A DNA stretch of 64,000 nt from positions 992,001 to 1,056,000 of the forward strand of contig CAVXCH010000004.1 of the NCBI GenBank assembly GCA_963760245.1. Reading direction: 5' to 3'. Position numbers and translations under genes: made by a program. Shown one piece after another: positions 19,721-29,270 of the stretch. Below the pieces are notes generated by a model. The model was not told where the DNA came from and did not search any database. It saw nothing but the letters and a program-made list of their open reading frames with translations. Source of the stretch: UBA877 sp963760245. GTDB taxonomy: Bacteria > Chloroflexota > Anaerolineae > Anaerolineales > Villigracilaceae. Positions within the stretch are counted from its first letter, which is position 1. Each line of letters begins with the position of its first letter.

Positions 19721-20547
19721 TCATCCCTGGATCGCTGTGATCCGGTTGTAGATTTCTTTCCTTTTCCAACCGCTCTCTTGTGCTACCCGTTTCGCCAGCA
19801 CAGACGGGCTTTCGCCCAGTTTCAAACCAAACTTGATTGCTATTTTCACCTTGTCTTCTGACCATTTTTCCACACCCCGTTTTGTTCTTCCTGCCACCAC
19901 CAGTGTAAATTCACCGCGCGGTTCGTTTTGCGTGAAATATAGGGTTGCCTCCGCGATGGACCCGCGCCAGATTTGTTCGTGGACCTTGGTAAGTTCGCGT
20001 GCGACCGCGATCTGCCGGTTACCGAAGGAGGTTTCCAGGTCATGCAGGGCAGCTGGCAACCGGTGGGGTGACTCAAGGAACAGCAGCGTATAGGGTAGGT
20101 TTTCAACCTGTCGTAGTAATTCCCGCCGCTCGGACGACTTGCGCGGCAGGTAGCCAAGGTAAATGAAAGAGTCGGTGGGGAGACCTGAGGCTGCCAGCGC
20201 CGCCAAGGGGGCGGATGGTCCGGGATGGGGCAGACGGTATGCTCTGCTTCAATTGCAGCCCGCACTAGTTCGTACCCGGGATCGTTGATTGCGGGGGTCC
20301 CTGCATCCGAGACCAGGGCCACATCACCTCTTGTCAATTCCGCCAGAATGGCGTCCAGCTTGGTCAACTTGTTGTGCTCGAAGTAGCTGGTGAGGGGAGT
20401 GTGCAGCTTGAAGTGCGTCAGCAGGTTGCGGGTGACGCGGGTATCTTCTGCAGCAATGAGACGGGCTTCGCGCAGAGTCCGCACGGCGCGCGGACTCATA
20501 TCTTCCAGGTTCCCGATCGGGGTTGCAACAAGATACAGGGTACCCAT
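19721..20547 (-). CDS. rsmI: 16S rRNA (cytidine-1402 2'-O) methyltransferase (one frameshift)
   Basis: RsmI methylates the 2'-OH of C1402 in the 16S decoding centre. The N-terminus GTLYLVATPIGNLEDMS, EDTRVTRNLL and VSDAGTPAINDPG are diagnostic of this tetrapyrrole-methylase-fold enzyme. A missing base at about 20212-20222 disrupts the conserved IPGPSA segment; the other frame resumes AALAASGLPTDSFIYLGYLPRK and reaches YNRITAIQG. The corrected length, about 276, is normal. Confidence 0.9.
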
Positions 20548-21012
20548 GCAATAATTAAACCACAGATGACCTGGGAAGGATATATCGGACTGCTTCGCAC
20601 AAAGGATTTTATAAAATCAATCGAAGACATTACGATATCATCCCCCAAGAGGTCATTCTTCCTCTCTACAGCTCTAGCTGGCGTCCACGCCTCCTAGGAT
20701 GGCGGGAAAGCAAAATTTTATTGGGTGTATACTCTCAGCTGATGATTTTCTCCAGGTCTATGAAACAAAAATAGGGTCTAGAGTCGAGATCCTGGGCTTC
20801 TGGGAACTTGCTGCTGCGGTCAAGCCAAAGGAGACCCCGAAGATTGGAAAGTTGCGGACACCTCCAGTCCCTCCTCGAACATTCTCAATAATTTCATTTC
20901 CCAAGCTATGAAAAAAGTTTACTAACCATCCCCGCATCCGGATCCTCCCCATTTCCATTCAAAAATGGGAGGATTTTTGTATTGGTTTCAGATCAGGTCA
21001 GGATGGGCGAAT
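20548..21012. other. Intergenic region that may hold a small plus-strand transcription unit
   Basis: 465 bases between rsmI and the ABC exporter. On the plus strand a TATACT -10-like box (20728-20733) is followed, 210 bases later, by a strong plus-oriented terminator (20942-20978). No convincing protein lies between them: the available frames lack a ribosome binding site. A small RNA or relic gene is possible. Confidence 0.35.
20942..20978 (+). terminator. Rho-independent terminator, plus orientation, without an evident upstream gene
   Basis: ATCCTCCCCATTT (20942-20954) pairs with AAATGGGAGGAT (20963-20974) with one bulged C, followed by TTTT. Both flanking genes run on the minus strand, so a plus-strand transcript is implied. 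Confidence 0.7.
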
Positions 21013-22971
21013 TTATCCTATTTCCCTGTTGAACTGCGTCTCATACAACTGGCGGTATACACCCTCCACCGTTAGCAACTGCTCATGTTTACCACGCTCA
21101 ACGATCTTCCCCCGATCCATCACCAGGATCAGGTCCGCAGCCAGGATCGTGGACAGGCGGTGGGCTATGACGATGCTCGTCCTGCCTGCCATGACGCGCC
21201 TCAATGCTTCTTGGATCAGGGATTCGGACTCGCTGTCGAGGTGGCTGGTGGCCTCGTCGAGAACCAGGATGCGTGGGTCTTTGAGGATTACGCGCGCCAG
21301 GGCAATGCGTTGTTTCTCGCCACCGCTCAACCGGTAGCCGCGTTCGCCCACGATCGTGTCATAGCGGTCGGGCAAGTCCATGATGAACTGGTGGATGTTG
21401 GCAGCCTTTGCAGCGGCTTCAATCTCGGCTTGGGTTGCTGCGGGTTTGGCATAGACTAGGTTTGTGTGGATAGTGTCGTGGAACAGGTAGTTCTCCTGGG
21501 TCACCATGCCGATCGCTGTTGCCAGCGAGTTGAGTGTGACCTCCTTCACGTCGACCCCATCAATGCGGATGACTCCGCTGCTGGGATCGTACAGGCGTGG
21601 GATGAGATAAGTAACCGTAGTCTTTCCTGCGCCGGAGGGCCCCACCAGTGCTACCAACTGCCCGGAGTCGGCTTTGAAGGAGATTCCTTCAAGAGCCACA
21701 TCGCGCGCCTGGGAAGTCTCGGTCGGTTCTTCATCGATGGAGGTTATTTCTTCACTCTTTTCTTTTCCGTCCCCTTTCGCGATATTCTCCGCAGAAGAAA
21801 GGACTGCAGCCACGTCTTCCATCCGCCCATAGCGCTTGACCTCCCTTAATAATTTGGTTTCATCCACGCTGTAATTGAAGGTCACATTTTCAAATTCGAG
21901 ATTTCCCCGGGCGTTCTTCAGGATGATCGCGTTTTCTTTTTCCGGGATATCCGTAGGCAAGTCGATTACCTCAAAAACCCTCTCAAAGCTCACCATGGAC
22001 GTTGAAAAATCGACAGGCGCACTGGCCAGGCCTTGCAGCGTTCCATACAACTGCCCTAAGTACGAGCCGAAGGCTACGATGGTGCCCACCGTGAATGTCC
22101 CCTGGATGACATACAAGCCGCCCAGGCCATAGACCAGGGCCGTGCCCACCGCGCCGACAAGCCCGAGGATCATAAAGAAAGTGGAACCAACAACGGCGCG
22201 GTCTATGCCCATGTTACGCACGCTGGCTGCGCGCTGACGGAAGCGTCCCGTTTCCTCATTGGCGCGCCCAAAAAGCTTGACCAGCAGTGCCCCGCCGATA
22301 TTGAGCGTCTCGTTCATATGCGCGTTCATGCGTGCATTGGCTTCCATCTGTTTGCGGGCTAGGTCGCGCAGGACCCCCCCCAGTCTTTGAGCGGCAAGGA
22401 TGAATAGCGGCAGGATGAGCACACTGACGAGGGTCAGTTTCCATTCAAGCGATAGCATGACTGCCATCAAAGCCACCGCTTCGATAATATTGGTGATGAT
22501 ATTGACAATGGTGTTACTGATAGCGTTCTGTGCTCCGACCACGTCGTTGTTGAGGCGGCTCATCATTTCGCCCACCTTGGTGTTGGTAAAGAACCGCAGG
22601 CTCATACGCTGCAGTTTACTGAAAAGCGCCACACGAAGGTCGTAGATGACTCCCTCGCCAACTTGGGCATTCAGGCGTCTCTGGACGACCGAAATCACAC
22701 CGTTGAGAATAGGGACGAATAACAATGCAACCGCAAGTAGAACCAGTTGGTGCAAATCCTTGGACGGTAATACCTTGTCGATCATCTGCCTGAAAATCAA
22801 GGGCGTCACCAGCGAGAGCCCTGTGGTCAATAGGATCATAACCAGCATGCCTGTGATCTGGGACCAGTATGGCTTTGCATAGTTGAGCACGCGTAATAAA
22901 AGCTCTCTGGTCACCTTGGGCTTTTCGTCCCCCGAGCGCATATATGCCCCCCAACCACCACCATGGAACAT
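21013..22971 (-). CDS. MsbA/LmrA-type ABC exporter half-transporter with an insertion in the ATPase domain
   Basis: A 652-residue homodimer-type exporter: six membrane helices in residues 35-310, then an ATPase domain with Walker A GPSGAGKTT (444-452), LSGGEKQR signature, ILVLDEATS and the H-loop AHRLST. Between the first ATPase strands (ENVTFNYSV, about 361-369) and LEGISFKADSG there are about 55 extra, charged residues (370-425), absent from classic MsbA. Substrate unknown (lipid or drug). Upstream is a good promoter with a hairpin at the very start of the transcript. Confidence 0.9.
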   Translation of the reverse strand: MFHGGGWGAYMRSGDEKPKVTRELLLRVLNYAKPYWSQITGMLVMILLTTGLSLVTPLIFRQMIDKVLPSKDLHQLVLLAVALLFVPILNGVISVVQRRLNAQVGEGVIYDLRVALFSKLQRMSLRFFTNTKVGEMMSRLNNDVVGAQNAISNTIVNIITNIIEAVALMAVMLSLEWKLTLVSVLILPLFILAAQRLGGVLRDLARKQMEANARMNAHMNETLNIGGALLVKLFGRANEETGRFRQRAASVRNMGIDRAVVGSTFFMILGLVGAVGTALVYGLGGLYVIQGTFTVGTIVAFGSYLGQLYGTLQGLASAPVDFSTSMVSFERVFEVIDLPTDIPEKENAIILKNARGNLEFENVTFNYSVDETKLLREVKRYGRMEDVAAVLSSAENIAKGDGKEKSEEITSIDEEPTETSQARDVALEGISFKADSGQLVALVGPSGAGKTTVTYLIPRLYDPSSGVIRIDGVDVKEVTLNSLATAIGMVTQENYLFHDTIHTNLVYAKPAATQAEIEAAAKAANIHQFIMDLPDRYDTIVGERGYRLSGGEKQRIALARVILKDPRILVLDEATSHLDSESESLIQEALRRVMAGRTSIVIAHRLSTILAADLILVMDRGKIVERGKHEQLLTVEGVYRQLYETQFNREIG

Positions 22972-23013
22972 AATTAATCTCCTGAAAATAATCGAATTGC
23001 ACGGCTAAAAAAA

Positions 23014-23066
23014 GCTTCACATCGTGAAGCCTGTCAGACTATAAGACTTATTCGAATTTTGGTCAA
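23014..23066 (-). promoter_or_regulatory. Promoter with a start-proximal hairpin and T7 run for the ABC exporter
   Basis: On the minus strand TTGACC (23061-23066) and TATAGT (23038-23043) are exactly 17 bases apart, placing the transcript start near 23031. The hairpin GCTTCAC/GTGAAGC (23014-23030) then begins within a base or two and is followed by seven U. The gene start at 22971 has AGGAG upstream. The hairpin could be a 5' stability element or an attenuator. Confidence 0.6.
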
Positions 23067-23159
23067 CTGGACGAAAGGAGAGTTTAACTGAAGTCTTCAA
23101 GGCTGAAAAATGCATAGTAGAATAGGGTGCGGATTTTGTATTGAAAGAACGATTTTTCC

Positions 23160-23190
23160 AAAAAAGCCCGGCAGTTTTCTATTACCGGGC
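23160..23190 (-). terminator. Terminator overlapping the MFS gene stop codon
   Basis: On the minus strand GCCCGG at the last codons of the MFS gene pairs with CCGGGC 13 bases later, followed by TTTTTT. The stop codon (23182-23184) is inside the loop side of the stem. Confidence 0.8.
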
Positions 23191-24477
23191 ATTCCCTTCA
23201 TTGGAAACTTCATCCAAAACCGGAGCAGGAAGCGGCTCCTGTATTGTACGCGGGCGAAAGAAAATCCACGTCAGACTGATGCCAAGCCCATATAAAATGG
23301 CCGTGCTCACAAACAACGGCGAAAATCCAGATCGCTGCTGAACAACTCCCGATATGTACGGTCCAACCGCCCAGCCCACGTTCCAGGCCAGGTTGCGGAT
23401 GCTGTTGACCGCACCGTGTTCCGCCTCGTGGCTTTGTTCCAGGGCAAAGGCGTCGAATAACGGGGCTACCATGTTCATCAGCGCGCCGCGTGCCAAAAAG
23501 CCGATGATGGAGAGCCATGCCCAGGGGGAGAAACCGATCATCAACAGGAAAACCAGGCTGGCTCCCTGGCCCAGCACCACAGTGCGTACTTTGCCGCCCA
23601 GGTTGCCTACCAGCCGCGGACCGATGACGCAGCCTATCCCGGTTAGCAGTGACCCCAGGCTGAACAGGATTCCCAATGAGGCATCTCCCATCTTAAACCG
23701 TTCAGCATAAAAAACATTGAAATACGGCACCAGGGTGGCGGCGCCCAATCCGATTACCAGGTTCGGGATGGCTAATTTCATAGTCAGGGGACGGACCAGC
23801 ACCTTCCAAACCGAGGTCTTGGGTTGTATAAACCCCGGCTTATCTTCAATCAGAGCCTTTTTTGGCTCGTGGATAAATGCGATTGGCACCAGGACCAGGA
23901 AACTGGTCATCACGCTGAAGAATAGCACGGCTTGATATGCCGTAATGCTGGTGGCTAGGTGGAACCAGCGGGTGAATAGCCCCGGCAAGTAACCTGCCAG
24001 GAAGTTACCGGCTGTGCTTGCCAGTGGGAACATCCCGTAACTGAGACTGAATAAAACGTCGCGGCTCTTATCGTCGGAGGTCTTCATCATGAATGGCGCC
24101 TGGCTTAGAACGTACAACTGTGAGGTTACGCCCAGGAGAAGAGCTCCCGCTAGGATGACCCCTTCGGAACGACCCAGGATCATGGTGATGATGGCAAAGT
24201 TCGCCATGGCAAAACCGGCGATCATGGCGCGCTTGCGGCCCATCCGGTCAGAAAGCAGCCCCATCGGGACCCCCAGCAGGAGCGCTGAAAGGCTCGGGGC
24301 GGCATTCACCAGCCCAAGGAAATCACGGCTGTAACCGGCATCGATGATGTATAGGTTGAAGAACAGGTTCCAGCCTGCAAAAAGCAGCCCGTCCAGGAAT
24401 AACGCTAATAGAAACAACCGTGCCGGGCGGTTGAGCAGGCGAAACTGGTTAAAGGTGGAGTGGAGGAAATTTTTCAT
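23182..24477 (-). CDS. Major facilitator superfamily permease
   Basis: A 431-residue membrane protein with about 12 helices. The loop between helices 2 and 3 carries the MFS signature (GLLSDRMGRKRAM). The second half has FSLGSLLTGIGCVIGPRL and SIRNLAWNVGWAVGPYISG, resembling the drug-exporter group of MFS proteins. No substrate can be named. The start at 24477 has only a weak ribosome binding site. It is transcribed toward the ABC exporter but ends in its own terminator. Confidence 0.85.
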   Translation of the reverse strand: MKNFLHSTFNQFRLLNRPARLFLLALFLDGLLFAGWNLFFNLYIIDAGYSRDFLGLVNAAPSLSALLLGVPMGLLSDRMGRKRAMIAGFAMANFAIITMILGRSEGVILAGALLLGVTSQLYVLSQAPFMMKTSDDKSRDVLFSLSYGMFPLASTAGNFLAGYLPGLFTRWFHLATSITAYQAVLFFSVMTSFLVLVPIAFIHEPKKALIEDKPGFIQPKTSVWKVLVRPLTMKLAIPNLVIGLGAATLVPYFNVFYAERFKMGDASLGILFSLGSLLTGIGCVIGPRLVGNLGGKVRTVVLGQGASLVFLLMIGFSPWAWLSIIGFLARGALMNMVAPLFDAFALEQSHEAEHGAVNSIRNLAWNVGWAVGPYISGVVQQRSGFSPLFVSTAILYGLGISLTWIFFRPRTIQEPLPAPVLDEVSNEGNAR

Positions 24478-24519
24478 TTTTACTGACTGCCGGACGGGGT
24501 TTGGCCGGCCGTTTAAAAT

Positions 24520-25876
24520 CTAATTTACGAACATCACAGAAGAAGCCTTCTTCGGGAATAGCGTGCTCAACAACACCCGCCTCTCATCATCATTGTAGGA
24601 ACAATCCGCGTAGGATTGTTCCAATTCTTCAAATGAACGGTAACCGAAGACAAGTTGCAGGAAGCTCAGGTCGGGGAAAGCCGCATTTCCCTGGTCCTCG
24701 TGGCTGGGCAACCAGGATTCGATGGTCGCCAGCCTGCCTTTGTCCAGCACCAGCCTCAACCCGGAGTGATAGAAACTGATCCTGACCTCTCCGCTGTAAC
24801 CTACAATGGCTGACTCGGCAATGTGTCGCTCAAGCGCCGGAGCGATAAGACGTAAAAATGCTGGCAGGTCGGGAACACGGATATACCAGGCATATGGGTC
24901 ACGCAGGCGCGGCAGCCGCTCGCGAAAAATATCGTATGCGGGATGCTCGCTCCCGAACCAGAAGGTGTACGTTGTGCGGGTTGCCGGCTTGCCATCCCGT
25001 TTCGAGTAGGTTTCTCCCGTTTTCCACAAATAGCGCGCAACACAGGGAGTTGCTTCAAGCCAGGAAACGCCTGGTTTTAGCTCATAGTGGAAGGCAACCA
25101 GCCCTGTGTCCCAGTCATACCAAGGGTGGGTAAAATAGCCCACCGATGCATTTGTCCCGGGGCGTACGAGCATGCGGAATTCTAGCCGTTCCACGTTCTG
25201 CTCGCTCATACCTGTCAATTCGTAGCGCCAAAGGGCCTCATCTCGTACACATGTGATCAGCCTCTCTCCGGCTTCCATGCGCATAGATTTCCATTATGAA
25301 AGGAATGTCTGCCTCATTGGCCGGGCGGATGCCGAATGGTTCGTTCACGCCCTCTTTCAAGGTCGGGAGTTGCGGTTCAAAACCGGTGCGCCCGCCGGCC
25401 AGTTCGAGCGCCATTTCGTAGCCGAAGAGACGGTAATAGTATGGAATGCCGGTAATTCCCTGGACAAGGTCGCCGCGCTCCGCACTCCATTTGTGGATCT
25501 CTTCGAACTGAGCGCGCACAAGGCCCCGATGGCGGAACTCGGGCAGCGTCCCCACCAATTCCGGTCGGCCCACTCCAAAGGGGATACCTTCATAGGCCCA
25601 CGTTTGCGGGATAAGATTCATCGAGGAGATGATTTTTCCTGACGCAGCTTCGACCACCAATGTGCAGTCGTCGGCATGGAAGGTGGGGTGGGGGCGGGCA
25701 ACCAGGTCACGCGTCCACGCACCCACGCGCAAGTCGGGTTTGTCAAATCCATCATCGCTGTGGATGCGGGAATTAAATTCAGCCAGCGCTTCCGCGTCGC
25801 CAGCCGATGAACGGCAGAGAATGAGCCCGTCTCCTAGGTTCCGCAGGATCGGGCGGTTGTTAAGTTTGATGTTCAT
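24520..25876 (-). CDS. GNAT acetyltransferase with Eis-like C-terminal domain (one frameshift)
   Basis: The N-terminal part (from 25876) is a GNAT domain with the CoA-binding segment LPEFRHRGLVRAQFEEIHKWS. The frame changes around 25250-25285, after EIYAHG. The second part (MEAGERLITCVRDEALWRYE onward) continues with a second, degenerate GNAT/sterol-carrier-like region, ending LFPKKASSVMFVN. The combined length, about 452, is close to the Eis family, which N-acetylates amines and aminoglycosides. Substrate unknown. Confidence 0.7.
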
Positions 25877-25918
25877 GTTTGTCCTGTTATGTGACCTTTC
25901 CCCCCGACAGGCGGAAGG

Positions 25919-26527
25919 TCACCCTGTATCATTCAGAAAATGTTTCAATTCTTCCAGCGTTTTTTCTGGCTGGGTGAACTGGATGGCGTTCATCCCCACG
26001 GACTGTGCCGCTTCCACGTTGTTCAGCACGTCGTCCACGAAAACCGACTCTGCGGGGTTCACGGCTAATCTTTCGAGTGCCAGGCGGTAGATGCGCGGGT
26101 CGGGCTTTACCAGACCCACTTCGGCTGAGATGATCATTTCGTCGAAAACATCCACGAAATTCTGGCTGGTGATGATTGCCCGCAGGCCAGACCAGGCATT
26201 GCTGATGAGGCCCACCTTTCGCTCCGGGCGCAGGCTGCGCAGATAATCGAGCAGGGCAATATCCCATCGGTCACCGGAAAAGAATTCGGTAATGATCTTC
26301 TCACCCTCAACCTGGCTGACCTCCAATGCTTTCGCCACAGCCTGCCAATGAGCCTCTTCCGAGATCTCTCCGGTTGAAGCCTTCAAACTGGAATCGCTTT
26401 CGAAAATGATTTTTTCCAGGTCGCGGGAGGTCATCCCTAGGCGTTCAGCCTGGCGGCTGCGCGGACCTTTGTCTTCGGTGCGCATGAGCACGCCGCCAAA
26501 GTCAACCAAGACAGCCCGTACCCTCAT
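25919..26527 (-). CDS. HAD-superfamily hydrolase
   Basis: A 202-residue phosphatase-like protein. Motif I is VDFGGVLM (nucleophile D9; the usual second Asp is Gly, as in many epoxide-hydrolase-like HADs), motif II ISNAWSG, motif III GLVKPDPRIY, motif IV FVDDVLNNV. The cap is a small helical insert at residues 17-85. It starts inside the last codon of the upstream zinc-ribbon gene (4-base overlap), so the two are translated together. Substrate unknown. Confidence 0.8.
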   Translation of the reverse strand: MRVRAVLVDFGGVLMRTEDKGPRSRQAERLGMTSRDLEKIIFESDSSLKASTGEISEEAHWQAVAKALEVSQVEGEKIITEFFSGDRWDIALLDYLRSLRPERKVGLISNAWSGLRAIITSQNFVDVFDEMIISAEVGLVKPDPRIYRLALERLAVNPAESVFVDDVLNNVEAAQSVGMNAIQFTQPEKTLEELKHFLNDTG

Positions 26528-26928
26528 TTCTTCTTCGTTCCAGCCGGCTTCCCCTTGGGGGATGGATCTTTCGTTACGGGTTTGATGGTCGAATCTCCCG
26601 CTGACCTGGTTTTGGATGGATGCTTTTTCTCGTGTCTGGCGGAGAGTTTAGGCGCTGCTGCAGCCTGTGCAGCCCCGGAACTGGCGGCTGGTTTTTCGAC
26701 CGCAGTATCCACCTTCGCCGATTCCTTCGACATGGTCTTGATGGCATTTTTCCAATCGGGGAAGAAACGTTCCATGCGGGCGCGTTCCACTCGGTTGCCT
26801 CGACGGCACTTTGGACAGTGGGCCTCGTAGTAAATCTGGTTGTTTTCTTCCATATGTTCCAGGGCGGCGAGCATTTCCTCGCGGCTGATGGCGAACATGG
26901 TCTGGCAGTAAGTGCAGCGTAGTTGCAT
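26524..26928 (-). CDS. Zinc-ribbon protein with Lys/Ala-rich tail
   Basis: A 134-residue protein. CTYCQ near residue 5 and CPKCRRGNR near 38 form a four-Cys zinc ribbon. Residues 68-134 are disordered and basic (KPAASSGAAQAAAAP, KGKPAGTKKK). It may bind nucleic acid or regulate its partner; no function is known. AAAGGAG precedes the start. It overlaps the HAD gene by 4 bases. Confidence 0.65.
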   Translation of the reverse strand: MQLRCTYCQTMFAISREEMLAALEHMEENNQIYYEAHCPKCRRGNRVERARMERFFPDWKNAIKTMSKESAKVDTAVEKPAASSGAAQAAAAPKLSARHEKKHPSKTRSAGDSTIKPVTKDPSPKGKPAGTKKK

Positions 26929-26982
26929 TTCAATCTCCTTTGGATAAAACAGGACGGTTGTGGATTGGTCAGTTGACCTATT

Positions 26983-27984
26983 TTACTCCATCGCTTTGCG
27001 ATAATAAATCTGCTGCATGACCTTGCGGTAGCCCACGCCTTCGTAAAGACGTAATGCGCCCGACAGGTTCTCAGAATCCACGCTGAGGGCGGTTTCGGTC
27101 ATGCCCATCTCCTTTGAACATCTGCATACTTTGGACCAGCAACGAACGCGCTAGTCCCATTTTGCGCCAGGGGCGGCGGGTACAGATCCCTTCTGTGTAG
27201 CCGCGCTTGCGCTGATATTCCTTGTTCTCTTTATGGTCAATGAAATTATGGACTACACTAGCCATCTGGTCGCTGTCCCAGGCTACTTTCCAGAGTTCGG
27301 GCTGGAATTCGGGGCTTTCCTTCTGCATTTTGAATTCATCCTCGTTCAAGTCGCGGATGCCCCAGTGATCTCGGAAGGCCTCATTACTGGCATCAAAGAT
27401 AAGGCGCACGTCATTTGGCTGAACCGGGCGGACTTCCAACCCCGCAGGCATGGGTGCTTCGGGGAAAGGTTCTGCTAGATCACGTACCATGTGGGTCTCA
27501 TAGCGGGCAGGCTTGTAACCGCGCCTCTCCAGCAGGGAAATGAGGTCTTTTTCCGAATCCTGCGGTTCGACCTGCAGGAATTTCGCTGCTTCCTTCGGGT
27601 GCTCGCCGGAGATGTTGTATGCCCGGAGTTCGGCAGCCTCGAACATCGCATTGCCTATGCCTATGCCTCGCCAATCGGGGTGTAGAAACCCGAAGGGATG
27701 GTAAAGACGGATTCCGTCCAAAAGATTTTCCCACCAGATGCGCCCATATGCGATCACCTTGCCGTCCACTTCGGCGAAGAGCATGTCGGTCTGCGGGTCA
27801 CAGTTAATCAGATGACGGTAAGTGCGTGCCACGTCGTTCGTGTCGGTGCTGCGCTCCACGCCATCCTTGCCTTTGCATGCCGCGATCAGGTCGGCCATGG
27901 TCGCGTAATCCTCCTCCCCCGGAAGTGCCGGAAGGTCAGTCCCTGGATTGAAGGGGCATTTGGGATAACAATTAGATCGTTCAT
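26983..27984 (-). CDS. GNAT N-acetyltransferase, tandem-domain (two frameshifts)
   Basis: About 333 residues. Start ATG 27984 overlaps the upstream gene by ATGA and reads MNDLIVIPN. The frame first breaks in a G-run at about 27916-27921 (FRGEEDYATMADL), then again near 27110 (after MQMFK). The ends were found by following the protein: domain 1 has HPDWRGIGIGNAMFE (CoA loop), domain 2 has RRPWRKMGLARSLLVQS and ends ALRLYEGVGYRKVM to the stop at 26983-26985. Both GNAT domains keep the R/Q-x-x-G-x-G/A loop. Substrate unknown. Confidence 0.75.
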
Positions 27985-28553
27985 GTTGTTTTCTCCAATC
28001 GTTCTTGTTCCATTTTCAGCCATTCATCCCGCAGAATGCCCATATAAATGACATCCCAGCGGCGGCTTTCCCGCAGGATGAGCCCGCGTTTGCGTCCTTC
28101 AATGACAAACCCAGCTTTTTCGTAGGATCGAATGCCTCGCTGGTTGTACTCAAACACATCCAGCGAGACCCGTTGCATATTCAACTCGTTAAAGGCATAG
28201 CGCAGGATGATCCGCATGGCATCCGTGCCATAACCTTTGCCCCAATACTCGGGTTCGCCAAGACCAATGCCCACGAAGCAATTGCGGTGGGTCCAGCGGA
28301 TGCCATCCAGACCCACTTCACCGATGATCCGGTCGCCTTCCAGGGTTCGGATGGCAAACTCAAAGACAGTTTCCTTCTCGTACTGTTTCTCGACCCATTT
28401 CTGAGCATTCTTGACCGAGAAGCGGCGCGCCGGGTCCCAATCCAGCAGCCGGGAAAATTCACTGTTCGCTGACCATTCCGAGGCAAGCCTGGCGATGGTT
28501 TCTGGATCTTCCACAGTCAGGTGAACAAGCTCACCGTGTAGTAAATCTTTCAT
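27981..28553 (-). CDS. RimJ/RimL-type GNAT N-acetyltransferase
   Basis: A 190-residue protein of the ribosomal-protein/amino-acid acetyltransferase type. The CoA loop is GEPEYWGKGYGTDAMR; ERVSL-like LDVFEYNQRGIRSYEKAGF follows. It overlaps the gene before it and the gene after it by 4 bases each, and it is about a third identical by eye to the upstream neighbour, suggesting tandem duplication. Confidence 0.85.
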   Translation of the reverse strand: MKDLLHGELVHLTVEDPETIARLASEWSANSEFSRLLDWDPARRFSVKNAQKWVEKQYEKETVFEFAIRTLEGDRIIGEVGLDGIRWTHRNCFVGIGLGEPEYWGKGYGTDAMRIILRYAFNELNMQRVSLDVFEYNQRGIRSYEKAGFVIEGRKRGLILRESRRWDVIYMGILRDEWLKMEQERLEKTT

Positions 28554-29122
28554 TTCAGTCCATCCTTCCAGACCTCGGCCAATAGACCGAAGTCCAGGCT
28601 GTCCCAGCGGCGGCCGTCCCTTTCCAACGCCTGTCGCTGGCGCACTTCTTCCACAAAGATGGCACTCTTGAACAGGGATTGTGCCGGAAGGTTATATTCC
28701 GGAATCATCGCAGATAGTCGGTAGAGGTTGAGCTCTTCAAATGCATATCGCAAAAGGAGGCAGAGGGTCTGACGACCGTACCCCTTATGGTGGTCTTCGG
28801 GGTCGCCAATTCCAAGCCGGATGTACCCGCTTCCATTCGTCCAAGAGATCCACGATAATTCAGCAAAACCGACCAGCCGGTTATCACTGCGGGTCCGTAT
28901 GTGGAAGTGAAAAAGGTTTTTATCATCTTCCATCGATTTTTCCAGTTCCTCCAGTTTTTTCTTAACCTGCCAGACCGAAAGGGGTTTCATTGGGTCCATA
29001 TACATCATTCGCATGAAACCTGCGTTATGCGTCCACCTCGAAACAATTTCAGGGTCTTTTTCGTGATCCACCGCACCAAGCTGGATGAGTTCGCCGTTAA
29101 ATAAAGGATTGCCTATGCTCAT
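28550..29122 (-). CDS. RimJ/RimL-type GNAT N-acetyltransferase
   Basis: A 190-residue paralog of the next gene. Start 29122 (MSIGNPLFNGELIQL) was chosen because AAAGGAGAT lies just upstream; longer readings run through a terminator pair. The CoA loop here is GDPEDHHKGYGRQTLC, with MIPEYNLPAQSLFKSAIF near the end. It is the first of three consecutive acetyltransferase genes joined by ATGA overlaps. Confidence 0.8.
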   Translation of the reverse strand: MSIGNPLFNGELIQLGAVDHEKDPEIVSRWTHNAGFMRMMYMDPMKPLSVWQVKKKLEELEKSMEDDKNLFHFHIRTRSDNRLVGFAELSWISWTNGSGYIRLGIGDPEDHHKGYGRQTLCLLLRYAFEELNLYRLSAMIPEYNLPAQSLFKSAIFVEEVRQRQALERDGRRWDSLDFGLLAEVWKDGLK

Positions 29123-29171
29123 ATATCTCCTTTGCTTCCTTCGGCTGGAAAAGGTCAAAATAATGGAAAAA

Positions 29172-29248
29172 CAAAAAAATACGGCCACGGGGTTGCCCAT
29201 GACCGTCTTGGGAAAGAAAAAGGCCACGGGCAGGGAGTGTCCGTGGCC
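29172..29248 (-). terminator. Two tandem rho-independent terminators
   Basis: On the minus strand the first hairpin is GGCCACGG...CCGTGGCC (29222-29248) followed by TTTTTCTTT. The second is at 29181-29206 (11-bp stem with two G-T pairs) followed by ATTTTTTTG. They stand between the 30-codon gene and the acetyltransferase trio. Confidence 0.85.
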
Positions 29249-29270
29249 ATCATACACTGCGTGTATATTT

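Noticed and set aside
15884..20740. A 14-base string (GGGTGTATACTCTC) shared at 15889 and 20724 with nearby AGG and ATGAAAC
   Set aside because: A few shared 14-mers are expected by chance in 64 kb, and the surrounding bases do not align well.
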